Shown here: one piece after another, positions 16,621 to 29,504 of the stretch
Layout: each line of letters begins with the position of its first letter
How positions within the stretch are numbered: position 1 is the stretch's first letter
Source of the DNA: Rhodobacter capsulatus
Lineage (GTDB): Bacteria > Pseudomonadota > Alphaproteobacteria > Rhodobacterales > Rhodobacteraceae
Reading direction: 5' to 3'
Assembly (NCBI RefSeq): GCF_005144475.1
Contig: NZ_SWJZ01000038.1
Location: 1-60,231, forward strand
DNA: 60,231 nt
Program-made: the position numbers and the translations under genes
Notes under the pieces: generated by a model
Seen by the model: only the letters and a program-made list of their open reading frames with translations
Database searches by the model: none
Told to the model about the DNA's origin: nothing

Positions 16621-17190
16621 ATGACTGTCACGTCTCTTCTCTCCGCCGTCTTCCTGCAGGCGATGCTGCCTGCCGATTTCGCCCCCGTCGGCCGCGCCGA
16701 GATCCTGGTCGATGGCCGTCCGGCCGTGCTGACCCGGGCCCAGCCGCTGGACCAGCCCGAACCGAAGCTGGGCGGCGCGCATGTGTCCAGCGTCGAGGCC
16801 GGGGACCGTCTGCTCGGCTATGCGAAGATGACCGCCGAGATGGCCGAAGGACCCTTGCCCGGCAAGGAACGCGCGCAGGAGATCGCGATGCAGTTTCTGC
16901 AGGCGCATGCGCCCGATTTGCGCGCCGCCCATCAGATCCACTGGATCGCCCCGCATGAGGAAATGATCTCTGTTGACGGCAAGCGGCTGATCCTGACCGG
17001 GATGAAGGTCAAGATGCGCAGCACGTTGCCCGACAAGCTGTGGTTCTGGGTGATCGTCGGGCCGGGCGAAGAGGTCATGGTGTTCGAGCGCGACATCTTC
17101 TGGATTTCCCTGCCCGGGCGGCGCCGGACGGAAAAATGGCTGCAGGACGCTTGGCTGGCCGATCACGGCGGGGCCCGGGTTTTCGAGTGA
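16621..17190 (+). CDS. Conserved protein of unknown function
   Basis: A 189-residue protein that I do not recognise. AGGAG stands 9 nt before ATG 16621, 24 nt after the MFS stop, so it is probably cotranscribed. The first 18 residues are mildly hydrophobic (TSLLSAVFLQAMLP) but lack a charged start and a clear cleavage site. The middle has DRLLGYAKMTAEM and PGKERAQEIAMQFLQAHAPDL, and the second half has WFWVIVGPGEEVMVFERDIFW. The sequence is soluble-looking and contains no cysteine or known catalytic motif. Its place at the end of the predicted MerR regulon suggests a link to the same process. Confidence 0.7.
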   Translation: MTVTSLLSAVFLQAMLPADFAPVGRAEILVDGRPAVLTRAQPLDQPEPKLGGAHVSSVEAGDRLLGYAKMTAEMAEGPLPGKERAQEIAMQFLQAHAPDLRAAHQIHWIAPHEEMISVDGKRLILTGMKVKMRSTLPDKLWFWVIVGPGEEVMVFERDIFWISLPGRRRTEKWLQDAWLADHGGARVFE

Positions 17191-17216
17191 GGCCCCCCCG
17201 GCGCATGTCCTTCGGT

Positions 17217-17241
17217 GCAGGCCCGCCCCCCGCGGGCCTGC
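17217..17241. terminator. Strong hairpin between convergent genes
   Basis: GCAGGCCCGC and GCGGGCCTGC form a perfect 10-bp stem with a five-C loop, 26 nt after the upstream stop. There is no T-tract on either side, so termination efficiency is uncertain, but its place between convergent genes fits a bidirectional terminator. Confidence 0.55.
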
Positions 17242-17345
17242 GCAGCGCCGGTTCCCGCCTGAGGGGCATCGAGGATGGCCCTCAGGCATGGCCCCGCGCT
17301 GCGGGGTTATGGCATTCCGCTTGTGGATCGGGCCGGGCGGCGCAG

Positions 17346-18326
17346 TCAGTCGAGGCTTAGGGCGAAATCGTCCTTCGGCAGTCGGTTGACGAACCGCTCG
17401 GCGATTTCGGTGATCACGATATCGGGCTTCAGCGCCGCGATGAAGTCCCAGTCGAGGCTGGTCGACCAGACGAAATGCACGTCGCGGAAGGTTTCCGACA
17501 GCATCGCCGTCAGCAGATGCGGGCGGAATTCGCAAAAGGAATCGCCAAACAGGACAACCCTCTTGGCGATCGCCTGCGGCTGGTCGTTATGGTTGTGCAC
17601 CATGCAGCCGACGAACCGCGGCGTCCCCTTGGCGAGGCCCTCGCTTTCGTTGTAGCGCACCATCTCGTTGTCGGCCTGCCGCTTCGCCTGCCGCAGCACC
17701 CGGCCGAAGCGCGCATGTTCCAGCACCGGCGGCGACAGTTTCGCGCCCAGATCCAGCACCATCTCCTTGCCGGGGCCGGGGCGGGCCTTGCTCAGGTCGC
17801 AAGGCGTGACGCCAAGGCTTTCGCACAGGCGCAGATAGGCGACCTGACAGCCCTCGAAGGTCCAGTGGCTGTCGGTCTTGAAGAAGAACGCATCCGACCC
17901 TTGGGCATCGCCGCCGCCGGGCTCCACCCGCGCCGCCCAGTTGCCGCGATCGCCGCGCAGGTCGGGCAGGATATCGACGCAAAGCGTGTCATCGGGAAAG
18001 GCCCGGGCGAACCGTGCCGCCGGGTGTTGGTCGAAATATCGCAACGGCGCGGTCAGGTGCTGCGGATAGACCGAGATCTTGTCGGGCACGACAAGGTGAC
18101 GATACTGCGCCCCGATCTGCGCGCACCGGGCCGCACGGCCCCGCAGCAGTGTCACCCAGCCCGCAAGTTCCGGGGCCCCGAAATAGCCCGGGTCGGTGTA
18201 GTAGCGGCTGACATCGTTGGAACCGTCCCACAGGAACAACCAGCCATCGCGACCGCGCAGGATGCCGTTTTCCACGGACAGGCTGCCAGTGTCGCTTCTG
18301 CCGGGCGGAAATGTTTCGATACTCAT
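17346..18326 (-). CDS. AlgX/AlgJ-like SGNH-type acetyltransferase
   Basis: A 326-residue protein of the AlgX/AlgJ family (SGNH-like O-acetyltransferases of exopolysaccharides). GRDGWLFLWDGSNDVSRYY (25-43) is the family's N-terminal block; the catalytic pair is Asp152 and His154 in TDSHWTFEG; the nucleophile is Ser263 in LFGDSFCEF. No signal peptide follows ATG 18326, whereas AlgX and AlgJ are periplasmic. The frame stays open to 18515, but the extension is Arg-rich, not a clear export signal. It is not next to an MBOAT membrane partner, so the acyl donor is unclear. A role in acetylating the capsule made further right in the window is possible. Confidence 0.72.
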   Translation of the reverse strand: MSIETFPPGRSDTGSLSVENGILRGRDGWLFLWDGSNDVSRYYTDPGYFGAPELAGWVTLLRGRAARCAQIGAQYRHLVVPDKISVYPQHLTAPLRYFDQHPAARFARAFPDDTLCVDILPDLRGDRGNWAARVEPGGGDAQGSDAFFFKTDSHWTFEGCQVAYLRLCESLGVTPCDLSKARPGPGKEMVLDLGAKLSPPVLEHARFGRVLRQAKRQADNEMVRYNESEGLAKGTPRFVGCMVHNHNDQPQAIAKRVVLFGDSFCEFRPHLLTAMLSETFRDVHFVWSTSLDWDFIAALKPDIVITEIAERFVNRLPKDDFALSLD

Positions 18327-18583
18327 ATGGAGAAGTCCTCTTGCGACTTTTGCGGCGGTCCGGCCGATCGGGTGCCGAAAGCCCGGGGATCTGGCGCGCA
18401 GGGCGGCCAGCCAGTTGCTCGTGACAGGCTGTTGCTGGCGGAACAACGCCGCAAGGCCCCGCGCCGAAGGCAGGGTCACAACCTTGCTGAGTCTGATGTC
18501 CCGATCTCGCCCCATGGCTGCTCTTTTGGGCCTCCGCCTGCGGTTTTCACAATGTCATCTCCACCGGGGACAGACAAGGCTGA

Positions 18584-18615
18584 CAAAAACGGCAGACGGG
18601 AAGCCCGTCTGCCGT
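18584..18615 (-). terminator. Terminator of the serralysin gene
   Basis: ACGGCAGACGGG and CCCGTCTGCCGT form a perfect 12-bp stem with a three-base loop. Read on the minus strand it is followed by TTTTTG, 24 nt after the protease stop codon. Confidence 0.9.
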
Positions 18616-18639
18616 CGAAATGCACCCTGGTGTGGCGCC

Positions 18640-20397
18640 TCAGGCGACCACGAAGAAATCGGCGTTGGTCAGCGCAAGGCCGGTCCCAAGTGTCGCCACA
18701 AGCACCCGGGCGGTTCCGCCGGTGCCATCGGCGTCATACCAAACCGAGCCGGTGTCGGTTTCGTAGATGATCCGGTCCAGCGCATCGGTCGCCAGACCCG
18801 TGGTGTTCTTGGTGAAGGCACTGGCGACCAGCGTGCCGGTGGCCGCGATGCCGCCGAAGACCGACCGGTCGATGCGGATCGTGTCATCGACGACGCTGAA
18901 ATCGGTGATGCGGTCGGCATTGGCCGCGGTCACCGCGACGTTGAACAGGAACGTGTCCTGGCCCGCGCCGCCGATCAGCGTGTCCTGCCCGGTGCTGCCA
19001 TCGATGAAGTCGTTGCCGGTGCTGCCGTCCAGCTTGTCGTTGCCGGCGCCGCCGCGCAAAGTGTCGTTGCCGCCGCGCGACATCAGCGTGTTGTTCGCGT
19101 TGTTGCCCATGAGCAGGTCATTGCCGTTGCCGGTGACGCCGATCTCGATCACCGTGCCGCGGGCAATGCCGACGTTGCCCACCAGACCGGCCAGGTTCGA
19201 GAAGCTGCCGGGGGCGAGATTGAGCGTCTGATTGACGTTCGAGAAGCTGAAATCGATGGTGTCGCGGCCGCCGGCATCATAGATCGTCATCGTCACCGGA
19301 TCGCCGCCATAGGTCGCGGAGGTGCCCGCCACGAGGCTGTCGAACAGCGTTTCCAGATAGCCGCCGACGTTCGAATTCCGGCCATAGACCGTGCTGCCCG
19401 CGGTGGTGGTCGAGGCGCCATACATCGACTGGATCGCGATGATGTCGGCCATCATCGCCGACATGACCCAGGCAAAGGAGACCCCGGTGGTCGGGTTGTC
19501 GTCCTGATCGAAATAGGACATGATCGACAGGTGCCAGCTGTCATTGACGAAGGTCGTATCGTCGGGATAGGTCGCCGAGCCGTTGTAGGCGCCCTGATGG
19601 CCCAGCCCCAGCGCGTGCCCGATCTCGTGGATGTAGGTCTGCAGGCTGTAGCCGTCCATCGTGGTGCCGTAATTGGCGATCCAGGCGGTGTCGATGTTCA
19701 CGAAGGAACTGTTGATCGTCGTGCCGGTGGTGTTCGAGGTCGAATAGGCGCCGGAATCCGAATCGTCGAATTCGATGTCGGCGGTGCCGGTCGTTTCGAC
19801 GAAGACGAGATTGGCCGTGGCGGACCAGGCCTGCAGCGCCCAGCGCGCCAGCTGCTGCCCCTCGGCGGTCAGGTTGTGCAGATCGACGGTGATGACATTG
19901 TCCGACGTGGTGTCGAAGCGGCGCGCCTGCTCGCCATTGCCGGTCCAGAAGCCGTTCACCAGAAAATCGGCCAGAGTGTCGAGCGACGCCGGGGCCACCT
20001 GGGCCGCCGTCAGCGCATAGCTGCCGATATAGGAGCCATATCCCGCCGCTTCGAGGAAATACGTCCCCGAGGTGGTCGCGGTGAAGGTGATCTGCGAATT
20101 GGTGCCGTTGGCATCGTCGTTGTAGGCAATCTGGTTGCCCGCGGCATCGTAAAGTCGCAGATAGGTGTCGCTCAGCGTGCCGCCGTTCAGGTTGAACTGA
20201 TAGGTCTGCCCCGCCACGAGATTGATCCGCACGCCGTCCCGGTCGCCCGAGGCCGCGATCGCCCCGTTGAACGTGTCCCCGACACTCATCGTGTAGGTCG
20301 TGCTGGTCCCTGCACCGGCATCTGCGCCCTCGTTCACCGCCGCGTAAAGAGGCTCTGCCGCGGCAGTGCGCAAAAATTCGCTGATCTGTCGTGTCAT
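18640..20397 (-). CDS. Serralysin-type RTX metalloprotease
   Basis: A 585-residue extracellular zinc protease. Residues 30-130 resemble a PPC (pre-peptidase C-terminal) beta domain. The catalytic zinc motif is HEIGHALGLGH (257-267) and the Met-turn is SIMSYF (291-296), both diagnostic of serralysins. Glycine/aspartate nonapeptide repeats such as GGNDTLRGGAGNDKLDG (from about residue 405) form the calcium-binding beta-roll, and the C-terminus ends in hydrophobic residues. There is no Sec signal, as expected for type I secretion. The PPC domain in front of the protease is less usual. No dedicated exporter is adjacent; the type I operon at 53-58 kb could serve it. Confidence 0.93.
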   Translation of the reverse strand: MTRQISEFLRTAAAEPLYAAVNEGADAGAGTSTTYTMSVGDTFNGAIAASGDRDGVRINLVAGQTYQFNLNGGTLSDTYLRLYDAAGNQIAYNDDANGTNSQITFTATTSGTYFLEAAGYGSYIGSYALTAAQVAPASLDTLADFLVNGFWTGNGEQARRFDTTSDNVITVDLHNLTAEGQQLARWALQAWSATANLVFVETTGTADIEFDDSDSGAYSTSNTTGTTINSSFVNIDTAWIANYGTTMDGYSLQTYIHEIGHALGLGHQGAYNGSATYPDDTTFVNDSWHLSIMSYFDQDDNPTTGVSFAWVMSAMMADIIAIQSMYGASTTTAGSTVYGRNSNVGGYLETLFDSLVAGTSATYGGDPVTMTIYDAGGRDTIDFSFSNVNQTLNLAPGSFSNLAGLVGNVGIARGTVIEIGVTGNGNDLLMGNNANNTLMSRGGNDTLRGGAGNDKLDGSTGNDFIDGSTGQDTLIGGAGQDTFLFNVAVTAANADRITDFSVVDDTIRIDRSVFGGIAATGTLVASAFTKNTTGLATDALDRIIYETDTGSVWYDADGTGGTARVLVATLGTGLALTNADFFVVA

Positions 20398-20431
20398 CGG
20401 TGTATTCCCTTCCCCAATTCTTCAGGCAGGC

Positions 20432-20842
20432 CTATCGGGCAATCGGGCTTGCGTCCCAAAGGCTTTGAAAGAACCCGCTGATCATGCGTGCGTTCAAATC
20501 GCGATCCATCACGCTGAGCGCCCTGGTCTCGCCCGTTTTCCAGTCCTCGCCGGGGTGCCGCCATTCCAGATGCGCGGCAATCCCGTTTTTCTTCAGCCGC
20601 TCGACATGCAGCCGAACGGCGGTTGTCATGTCCGGAGGCGTTTCCGCCTCGACCAGCTCGACCTTGCGGTCCGGCAGGCTGGTCGCGATCACCTCCTGCA
20701 GCAACCCGCACAGATCCGCCACCTCGGCGGTCTGCGGCAGGCAGCTCAGGGCAAGGCCCGGGTCAGCATTGACCTGGACGGGGGCAAGACCTGCGCCCAT
20801 CATCACCAGAACCCTCCCGAATGCGATCAATTGCGTCACCAC
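20432..20842 (-). CDS. Small secreted protein of unknown function before serralysin
   Basis: A 136-residue protein with a hydrophobic N-terminus (LIAFGRVLVMMGAGLAPVQVNA), probably a signal peptide cleaved after VNA. The mature part has two Cys (SCLPQTAEVADLC) and a WRHPGEDWKTGETRALSVMDRD segment. I recognise no family. It ends 34 nt before the protease start and is likely cotranscribed; many secreted proteases are paired with small periplasmic inhibitors, so that is a guess worth testing. The start is odd: a 16-bp tandem duplication places the good-looking upstream ATG (20864) out of frame, leaving GTG 20842. Confidence 0.6.
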   Translation of the reverse strand: MVTQLIAFGRVLVMMGAGLAPVQVNADPGLALSCLPQTAEVADLCGLLQEVIATSLPDRKVELVEAETPPDMTTAVRLHVERLKKNGIAAHLEWRHPGEDWKTGETRALSVMDRDLNARMISGFFQSLWDASPIAR

Positions 20843-20859
20843 CCAATTGCGTCACCACC
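20828..20859. repeat. Perfect 16-bp tandem duplication at a gene start
   Basis: CAATTGCGTCACCACC occurs twice without a gap (20828-20843 and 20844-20859). Because 16 is not a multiple of three, it shifts the frame between ATG 20864 and the downstream coding sequence. Confidence 0.95.
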
Positions 20860-20909
20860 ACCATGGCAGCCTAACTGCCGCAGGGGCACCTGTCTATCCT
20901 GTTGACGGG

Positions 20910-21659
20910 TCAGCGGCTGAAGCAATCGGCGCGGCCATCGGCCTTGATCGTGGCGGCGCCATCGGCGATCTGATTGGCCCGTTTCGACACATACCGCGAG
21001 GGCCGGGCGGCGTTGCGATCTTTCGGATCGGGCAGCACCGCGGCCAGCAGCGCCGCCTGTCGCGGGGTCAGTTTCGCCGGGGTGGTGCGGAAGTAATGGA
21101 AGGCGGCGGCATTGACGCCGAACACGCCCTCGCCGAATTCCGCAACGTTCAGATAGACTTCCAATATCCGCCGCTTGGTCCAGACCGCCTCGACCGCCGG
21201 CGTCAGAAGTGCTTCAAGCGCCTTGCGCAGCCAGCTGCGGCCCTGCCACAGGAAGACGTTCTTCGTCACCTGTTGCGACAGCGTGGAGGCCCCGCGATTG
21301 GCGCCCTTGTCGATCGCCTGCCGGATCGCCCCCATGTCGAAGCCCCAATGGGTGCAGAAATTCGCATCCTCGGCGGCCACGACCGACCGGGCCATCACCG
21401 GGGCGATGTCCTCGAAATCGGTCCATTCCTGATCGAGTTTGCCCAGCCGCTGCTTCTCGCTCCACATCGTGAAGGTCGTCGGCGGGTCCAGCACGTCATA
21501 AAGCACGATCAGCGCCAGATAGGCGGCCAGAATGCCGAGGCTGATCCGCGCCGTCCAGGCCGCCACAAAGCGCAGCGGCGCACGCACAAGCGCCCTGGCA
21601 GAGGCCGCGGGCCCCGGGGGAATCGTCGCTTTGATCGGGTGTTTCCTGCGTGCCGTCAT
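20910..21659 (-). CDS. mtgA: Monofunctional peptidoglycan glycosyltransferase MtgA
   Basis: A 249-residue GT51 enzyme with a single N-terminal membrane anchor (ISLGILAAYLALIVLYDVL, about 35-53). GT51 motifs are VVAAEDANFCTHWGFD with the catalytic Glu, GASTLSQQVTKNVFLW, and KRRILEVYLNVAEFGEGVFG. It polymerises lipid II into glycan strands at the inner membrane and lacks a transpeptidase domain, as MtgA should. The frame is open to 21746, but a terminator for gltB sits at 21715-21736, so a start at 21659 (or a nearby GTG) is preferred. Confidence 0.92.
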   Translation of the reverse strand: MTARRKHPIKATIPPGPAASARALVRAPLRFVAAWTARISLGILAAYLALIVLYDVLDPPTTFTMWSEKQRLGKLDQEWTDFEDIAPVMARSVVAAEDANFCTHWGFDMGAIRQAIDKGANRGASTLSQQVTKNVFLWQGRSWLRKALEALLTPAVEAVWTKRRILEVYLNVAEFGEGVFGVNAAAFHYFRTTPAKLTPRQAALLAAVLPDPKDRNAARPSRYVSKRANQIADGAATIKADGRADCFSR

Positions 21660-21714
21660 GTCGTCATCTGTCACGCCCCGGGGGAGCCGGTCAAGCCGCG
21701 CCCGAATGCGAAAG

Positions 21715-21736
21715 GGCGGGGTCACCGGACCCCGCC
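21715..21736 (-). terminator. Terminator after gltB
   Basis: GGCGGGGTC and GACCCCGCC form a perfect 9-bp stem with a four-base loop; on the minus strand it is followed by CTTTC. It lies 20 nt after the gltB stop. Confidence 0.7.
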
Positions 21737-21756
21737 CCCCTGTCATTTTCGCCCGC

Positions 21757-26291
<4,535 letters not shown>

Positions 26292-26295
<4 letters not shown>

Positions 26296-27029
26296 CTCAA
26301 GGCCTCCTTCGAGGGATGGTCAAGCGACAGATCGGTCATCATCATGTCGCAGTCATATTGCGGTGTGGCGGCGGCGAAATCGGCGTCGCCGGGAAAGGCG
26401 AAGGTCACCGGCCCTTCGGCGGTGGTGACCCGGTCGCCGAAGCCGTTTTCATAGGTCTCGGTCTGGGCAAAGAAGACGCGCATCTGCCGGCTGATCACCT
26501 GCATCCCCTTGCGGGTGGCGACGGTGTTGCCTGCCTCGTCCTCGATCTCCATCTCGAAGACGCAGCGTTCAAGGGGCACGCCGTCAATGCTGGTGCTTTC
26601 GCCGGTCAGCTGGTCGAAGCCCTTGAAGCGTTGCACCCGCCCGGTGCTGGTCCGGGTGATGAAGTCGTAATCGTCGCGGCCCGTCGCCAGAAGCGTGCTG
26701 AACGAGGCATTGTCCGCAGACCCCGCCGCATCCAGCTTTTCCACCGTGCCGTCCTTCAGGCTGACCGATTCCAGCCAGCGGGTTTCCGCATCGGTGCGGC
26801 TGACGAAGAATTCGCCCTCGCCATCGGCGATGGAGACCCATTGATCGCCCGGGGCATCGCCCGCGCAGGTGTAGTAATTCGCCACCTGACAGGCGTGCAT
26901 CTGCACCGTGGTTTGCAGCGTGCAGCCCGGCGGCGGGGTGAATTTGGGCTCTGCCAGCGCGGGCAGGGCGGCGAAAAGCCCCCAGATCGCGGCCAGAATG
27001 CCCCCAAGACCTGCCCAATGCCGAAGCAT
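26292..27029 (-). CDS. Secreted protein of unknown function inside the glt operon
   Basis: A 245-residue protein with a clear signal peptide (MLRHWAGLGGILAAIWGLFAALPALAEP, cleavage after ALA). The mature part has paired Cys residues (GCTLQTTVQMHACQVANYYTC) and a beta-rich body with WLESVSLKDGTVEKLD, VQRFKGFDQLTGES and CVFEMEIEDEAGNTV. I know no function. Its TGA overlaps the gltB ATG and it starts 26 nt after gltD, so it is translated from the same message as the two cytoplasmic GOGAT subunits. It is exported, so a direct part in the enzyme is unlikely. Confidence 0.82.
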
Positions 27030-27055
27030 GGCTTTGTCCTTTCGCGGATTGCGGA

Positions 27056-28489
27056 TCACTCGGCGGCGACGCGACCGGCGCCGTCGAGGTATTTCACCAT
27101 CTCTGCCCCGGCCTCGCGGCCATCGCGGATCGCCCAGACCACAAGCGAGGCCCCGCGCACGATGTCGCCCACGGCATAGACGCCGGGCAGGCTGGTCGCA
27201 TGGGTGCCGAAGCTGGCCTTGACCGTGCCCCAGCGCGTGGTTTCCAGCGCCGAGACATTCCACAAGGCGGGCAGGTCCTCGGGCTCGAAGCCCAGCGCGG
27301 TGATCACCAGATCGGCCGGTTCTTCATAGAGGCCGCCCTCGATCGGTTCGGGGCTTTGACGGCCCGAGGCGTCGGGGGCGCCCAGACGCATGCGCTGCAC
27401 GGTGACGCTGTCGACCGGATTGCCGGAAAACGCCTTCGGCGCCGACAGCCAGACGAATTCCGCGCCTTCTTCCTCGGCATTCGTCACTTCGCGCTGGCTG
27501 CCCGGCATGTTGGCGCGGTCGCGGCGATACAGGCATTTGACCGAGGTCGCGCCCTGACGAATCGCCGTGCGGACGCAGTCCATCGCGGTGTCGCCGCCGC
27601 CGATCACCAGCACGCGCTTGCCGGTGGCGTTCAGCGTGCCGTCGTCGAATTCGGCCACGTCATCGCCGAAGCTCTTCTTGTTCGAGGCGGTCAGATAGTC
27701 GATGGCGCGCACGATCCCCTTGGCTTCCGAACCGGGGTCGGTCAGCGCGCGGGTCTTGTAGACGCCGGTCGCGATCAACACCGCATCATGCTTGCCGCGG
27801 ATCGCGTCAAAGGAAATGTCGGTGCCGACATTGCAGTTCAGCACGAATGCGACGCCGCCCTGTTCCAGCTGGCGGACGCGGTTCATCACCACATCCTTTT
27901 CCAGCTTGAAGCCGGGGATGCCATAGGTCAGCAGCCCGCCCGCGCGGTCGTTGCGGTCATAGACCGTCACCTGCACGCCCGCCCGGCGCAGTACGTCGGC
28001 CGCGGCCAGACCGCCGGGGCCCGCGCCGATGATGCCGACCGATTCCGGCCGCTCGATGGCGGGGGCGATCGGCTTCACCCAGCCGCGCTCCCAAGCCGTG
28101 TCGGTGATGTATTTCTCGATCGCGCCGATGGTCACGGTGCCATGGCCCGAGTTTTCAATGACGCAATTGCCTTCGCACAGACGGTCCTGCGGGCAGATGC
28201 GGCCGCAGATTTCCGGGAAGCTGTTGGTGGTCTGGCTGACCTGATAGGCCTCTTCCAGACGGCCCTCGGCGGTCAGCCGCAGCCAGTCGGGGATGTTGTT
28301 GTGCAGCGGGCAATGCGCGTGGCAATAGGGCACGCCGCATTGGCTGCACCGGCCCGCCTGTTCCGCCGCCTTCGCATCGGCGAATTCGGCGTAGATCTCG
28401 TCGAAGTCATGGGTGCGCGCGGTGGCATCGCGTTTTTCCGGCGTCTCTTTCGCCGTCGTGACGAATTTGAGCATGCGTTGCTGAGCCAT
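27056..28489 (-). CDS. gltD: Glutamate synthase (NADPH) small subunit GltD
   Basis: A 477-residue GOGAT beta subunit. N-terminal cysteines CSQCGVPYCHAHC (48-60) and CGRICPQDRLCEGNC bind two [4Fe-4S] clusters. FAD binds at IIGAGPGGLAAA and NADPH at VIGGGDTAMDC. It transfers electrons from NADPH to GltB. The ATG at 28489 (MAQQRML) is chosen; an open extension of 19 codons lacks conservation. It is the first gene of gltD-secreted protein-gltB, and the 217-nt AT-rich gap upstream should hold the operon promoter. Confidence 0.95.
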   Translation of the reverse strand: MAQQRMLKFVTTAKETPEKRDATARTHDFDEIYAEFADAKAAEQAGRCSQCGVPYCHAHCPLHNNIPDWLRLTAEGRLEEAYQVSQTTNSFPEICGRICPQDRLCEGNCVIENSGHGTVTIGAIEKYITDTAWERGWVKPIAPAIERPESVGIIGAGPGGLAAADVLRRAGVQVTVYDRNDRAGGLLTYGIPGFKLEKDVVMNRVRQLEQGGVAFVLNCNVGTDISFDAIRGKHDAVLIATGVYKTRALTDPGSEAKGIVRAIDYLTASNKKSFGDDVAEFDDGTLNATGKRVLVIGGGDTAMDCVRTAIRQGATSVKCLYRRDRANMPGSQREVTNAEEEGAEFVWLSAPKAFSGNPVDSVTVQRMRLGAPDASGRQSPEPIEGGLYEEPADLVITALGFEPEDLPALWNVSALETTRWGTVKASFGTHATSLPGVYAVGDIVRGASLVVWAIRDGREAGAEMVKYLDGAGRVAAE

Positions 28490-28706
28490 GGCTGCGCCTC
28501 CCACTGGGGTCAATTCGGGAGGCCTTGTTACACCCGGCCCGATCAAAATAAAAGTCAGCAGCTATGACCTTAAATGGGGATTTATCGTCGCAACCGCCCC
28601 TTGATGGGGGTTGAAGGGGAAATAATGCGGCAGCTATGCTTACCTAACGCGAAAAACCGATAAGGATCTTGTGCAAAATCGGGGTGATTCGGTTCTTTTG
28701 GAAAGC
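28490..28706. promoter_or_regulatory. gltD upstream region
   Basis: This stretch is AT-richer than its surroundings and separates the uppP stop from gltD on the same strand. It contains a C/G-rich imperfect hairpin near 28588-28618 and AT-rich segments such as AAAATAAAAG at 28546-28555 that could be part of a leftward promoter. I could not define -35/-10 elements or a known nitrogen-control site. Confidence 0.4.
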
Positions 28707-29501
28707 TCAGACCAGAACGCCCGCCGCGCCCAGTGCCAACAGCACGCCGCCAAAGACGATGCGATAGATCGCGAAGAAGGTGAAGCGATGCGACTGGATG
28801 TAGGTCAGCAGCCATTTCACCGCGACGAAGGCGGTCACGGTGGAGACGGCAAAGCCGATGCCGAGCGCGGTCCAGTCCTCGGCCGGGCCGCCGCCCTTGA
28901 GGGTCTTCAGCAGCTCGTAGCCGGTGGCGGCATACATCGTCGGAATGCCGACGAGGAAAGCGAATTCGGTGGCAGCGGCGCGGTTCGTCGTGCCCATCAG
29001 CATGGCGACAAAGATCGTCGCGCCAGATCGCGAGGTGCCCGGAAACACCCCGGCGATGATCTGCGCCACCCCCACGGCGATGGCGACGCGCAGGGTGATC
29101 GTGGCGCAATCGGGTTTCTTGCCCGCCAGCCATTCGGCCACAATCATCCAGACCCCGCCCAGCACCAGCGCCCAGGCGATCGGCATCACGGTTTCGGGCA
29201 GCTCGAAGCCGAGCTTCTTCACCACCAGCCCCAGAACCGCGGTGATCCCGAAGGCCACGGCAAGCTTGATCAGGTAATCGCGGTTTTCCGGCTGGCCAAG
29301 GCCCAGAAAGAGCCCGGTGATCCGGCGCCAGTAGATCAGCGTCACAGCCAGGATGGCGCCCGCCTGAATCGCGATGTTGTAGGTGTCCGACCGTGCCCCC
29401 AGCCAGGTCTCGGCCAGCAGCAGATGCCCGGTGGAGGAGATCGGCAGGAATTCCGTGATCCCCTCGATCACCCCCAGGACGACATCGGCCAGATAAGACA
29501 A
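28707..29501 (-). CDS. uppP: Undecaprenyl-diphosphatase UppP (BacA)
   Basis: A 264-residue polytopic membrane phosphatase. Signature motifs are EGITEFLPISSTGHL (13-27) with the catalytic Glu, Ser and His, and GVFPGTSRSGATI in the second half. It recycles undecaprenyl diphosphate to the monophosphate carrier used for peptidoglycan and capsule synthesis. The only good start is TTG at 29501, three bases after the stop of the NDUFA9-like gene, with AAGGTG upstream; the two genes look translationally coupled. Confidence 0.93.
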   Translation of the reverse strand: MSYLADVVLGVIEGITEFLPISSTGHLLLAETWLGARSDTYNIAIQAGAILAVTLIYWRRITGLFLGLGQPENRDYLIKLAVAFGITAVLGLVVKKLGFELPETVMPIAWALVLGGVWMIVAEWLAGKKPDCATITLRVAIAVGVAQIIAGVFPGTSRSGATIFVAMLMGTTNRAAATEFAFLVGIPTMYAATGYELLKTLKGGGPAEDWTALGIGFAVSTVTAFVAVKWLLTYIQSHRFTFFAIYRIVFGGVLLALGAAGVLV

Positions 29502-29504
29502 GAC

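Noticed and set aside
18217-20481. A 754-codon plus-strand frame opposite the serralysin gene
   Set aside because: Valine/glycine/isoleucine-rich complement of the RTX and protease coding sequence. The minus strand holds the zinc and calcium motifs.
28490-28706. Riboswitch before gltD
   Set aside because: The region is AT-rich with only a weak hairpin. I could not match it to the glutamine riboswitch or another known fold.
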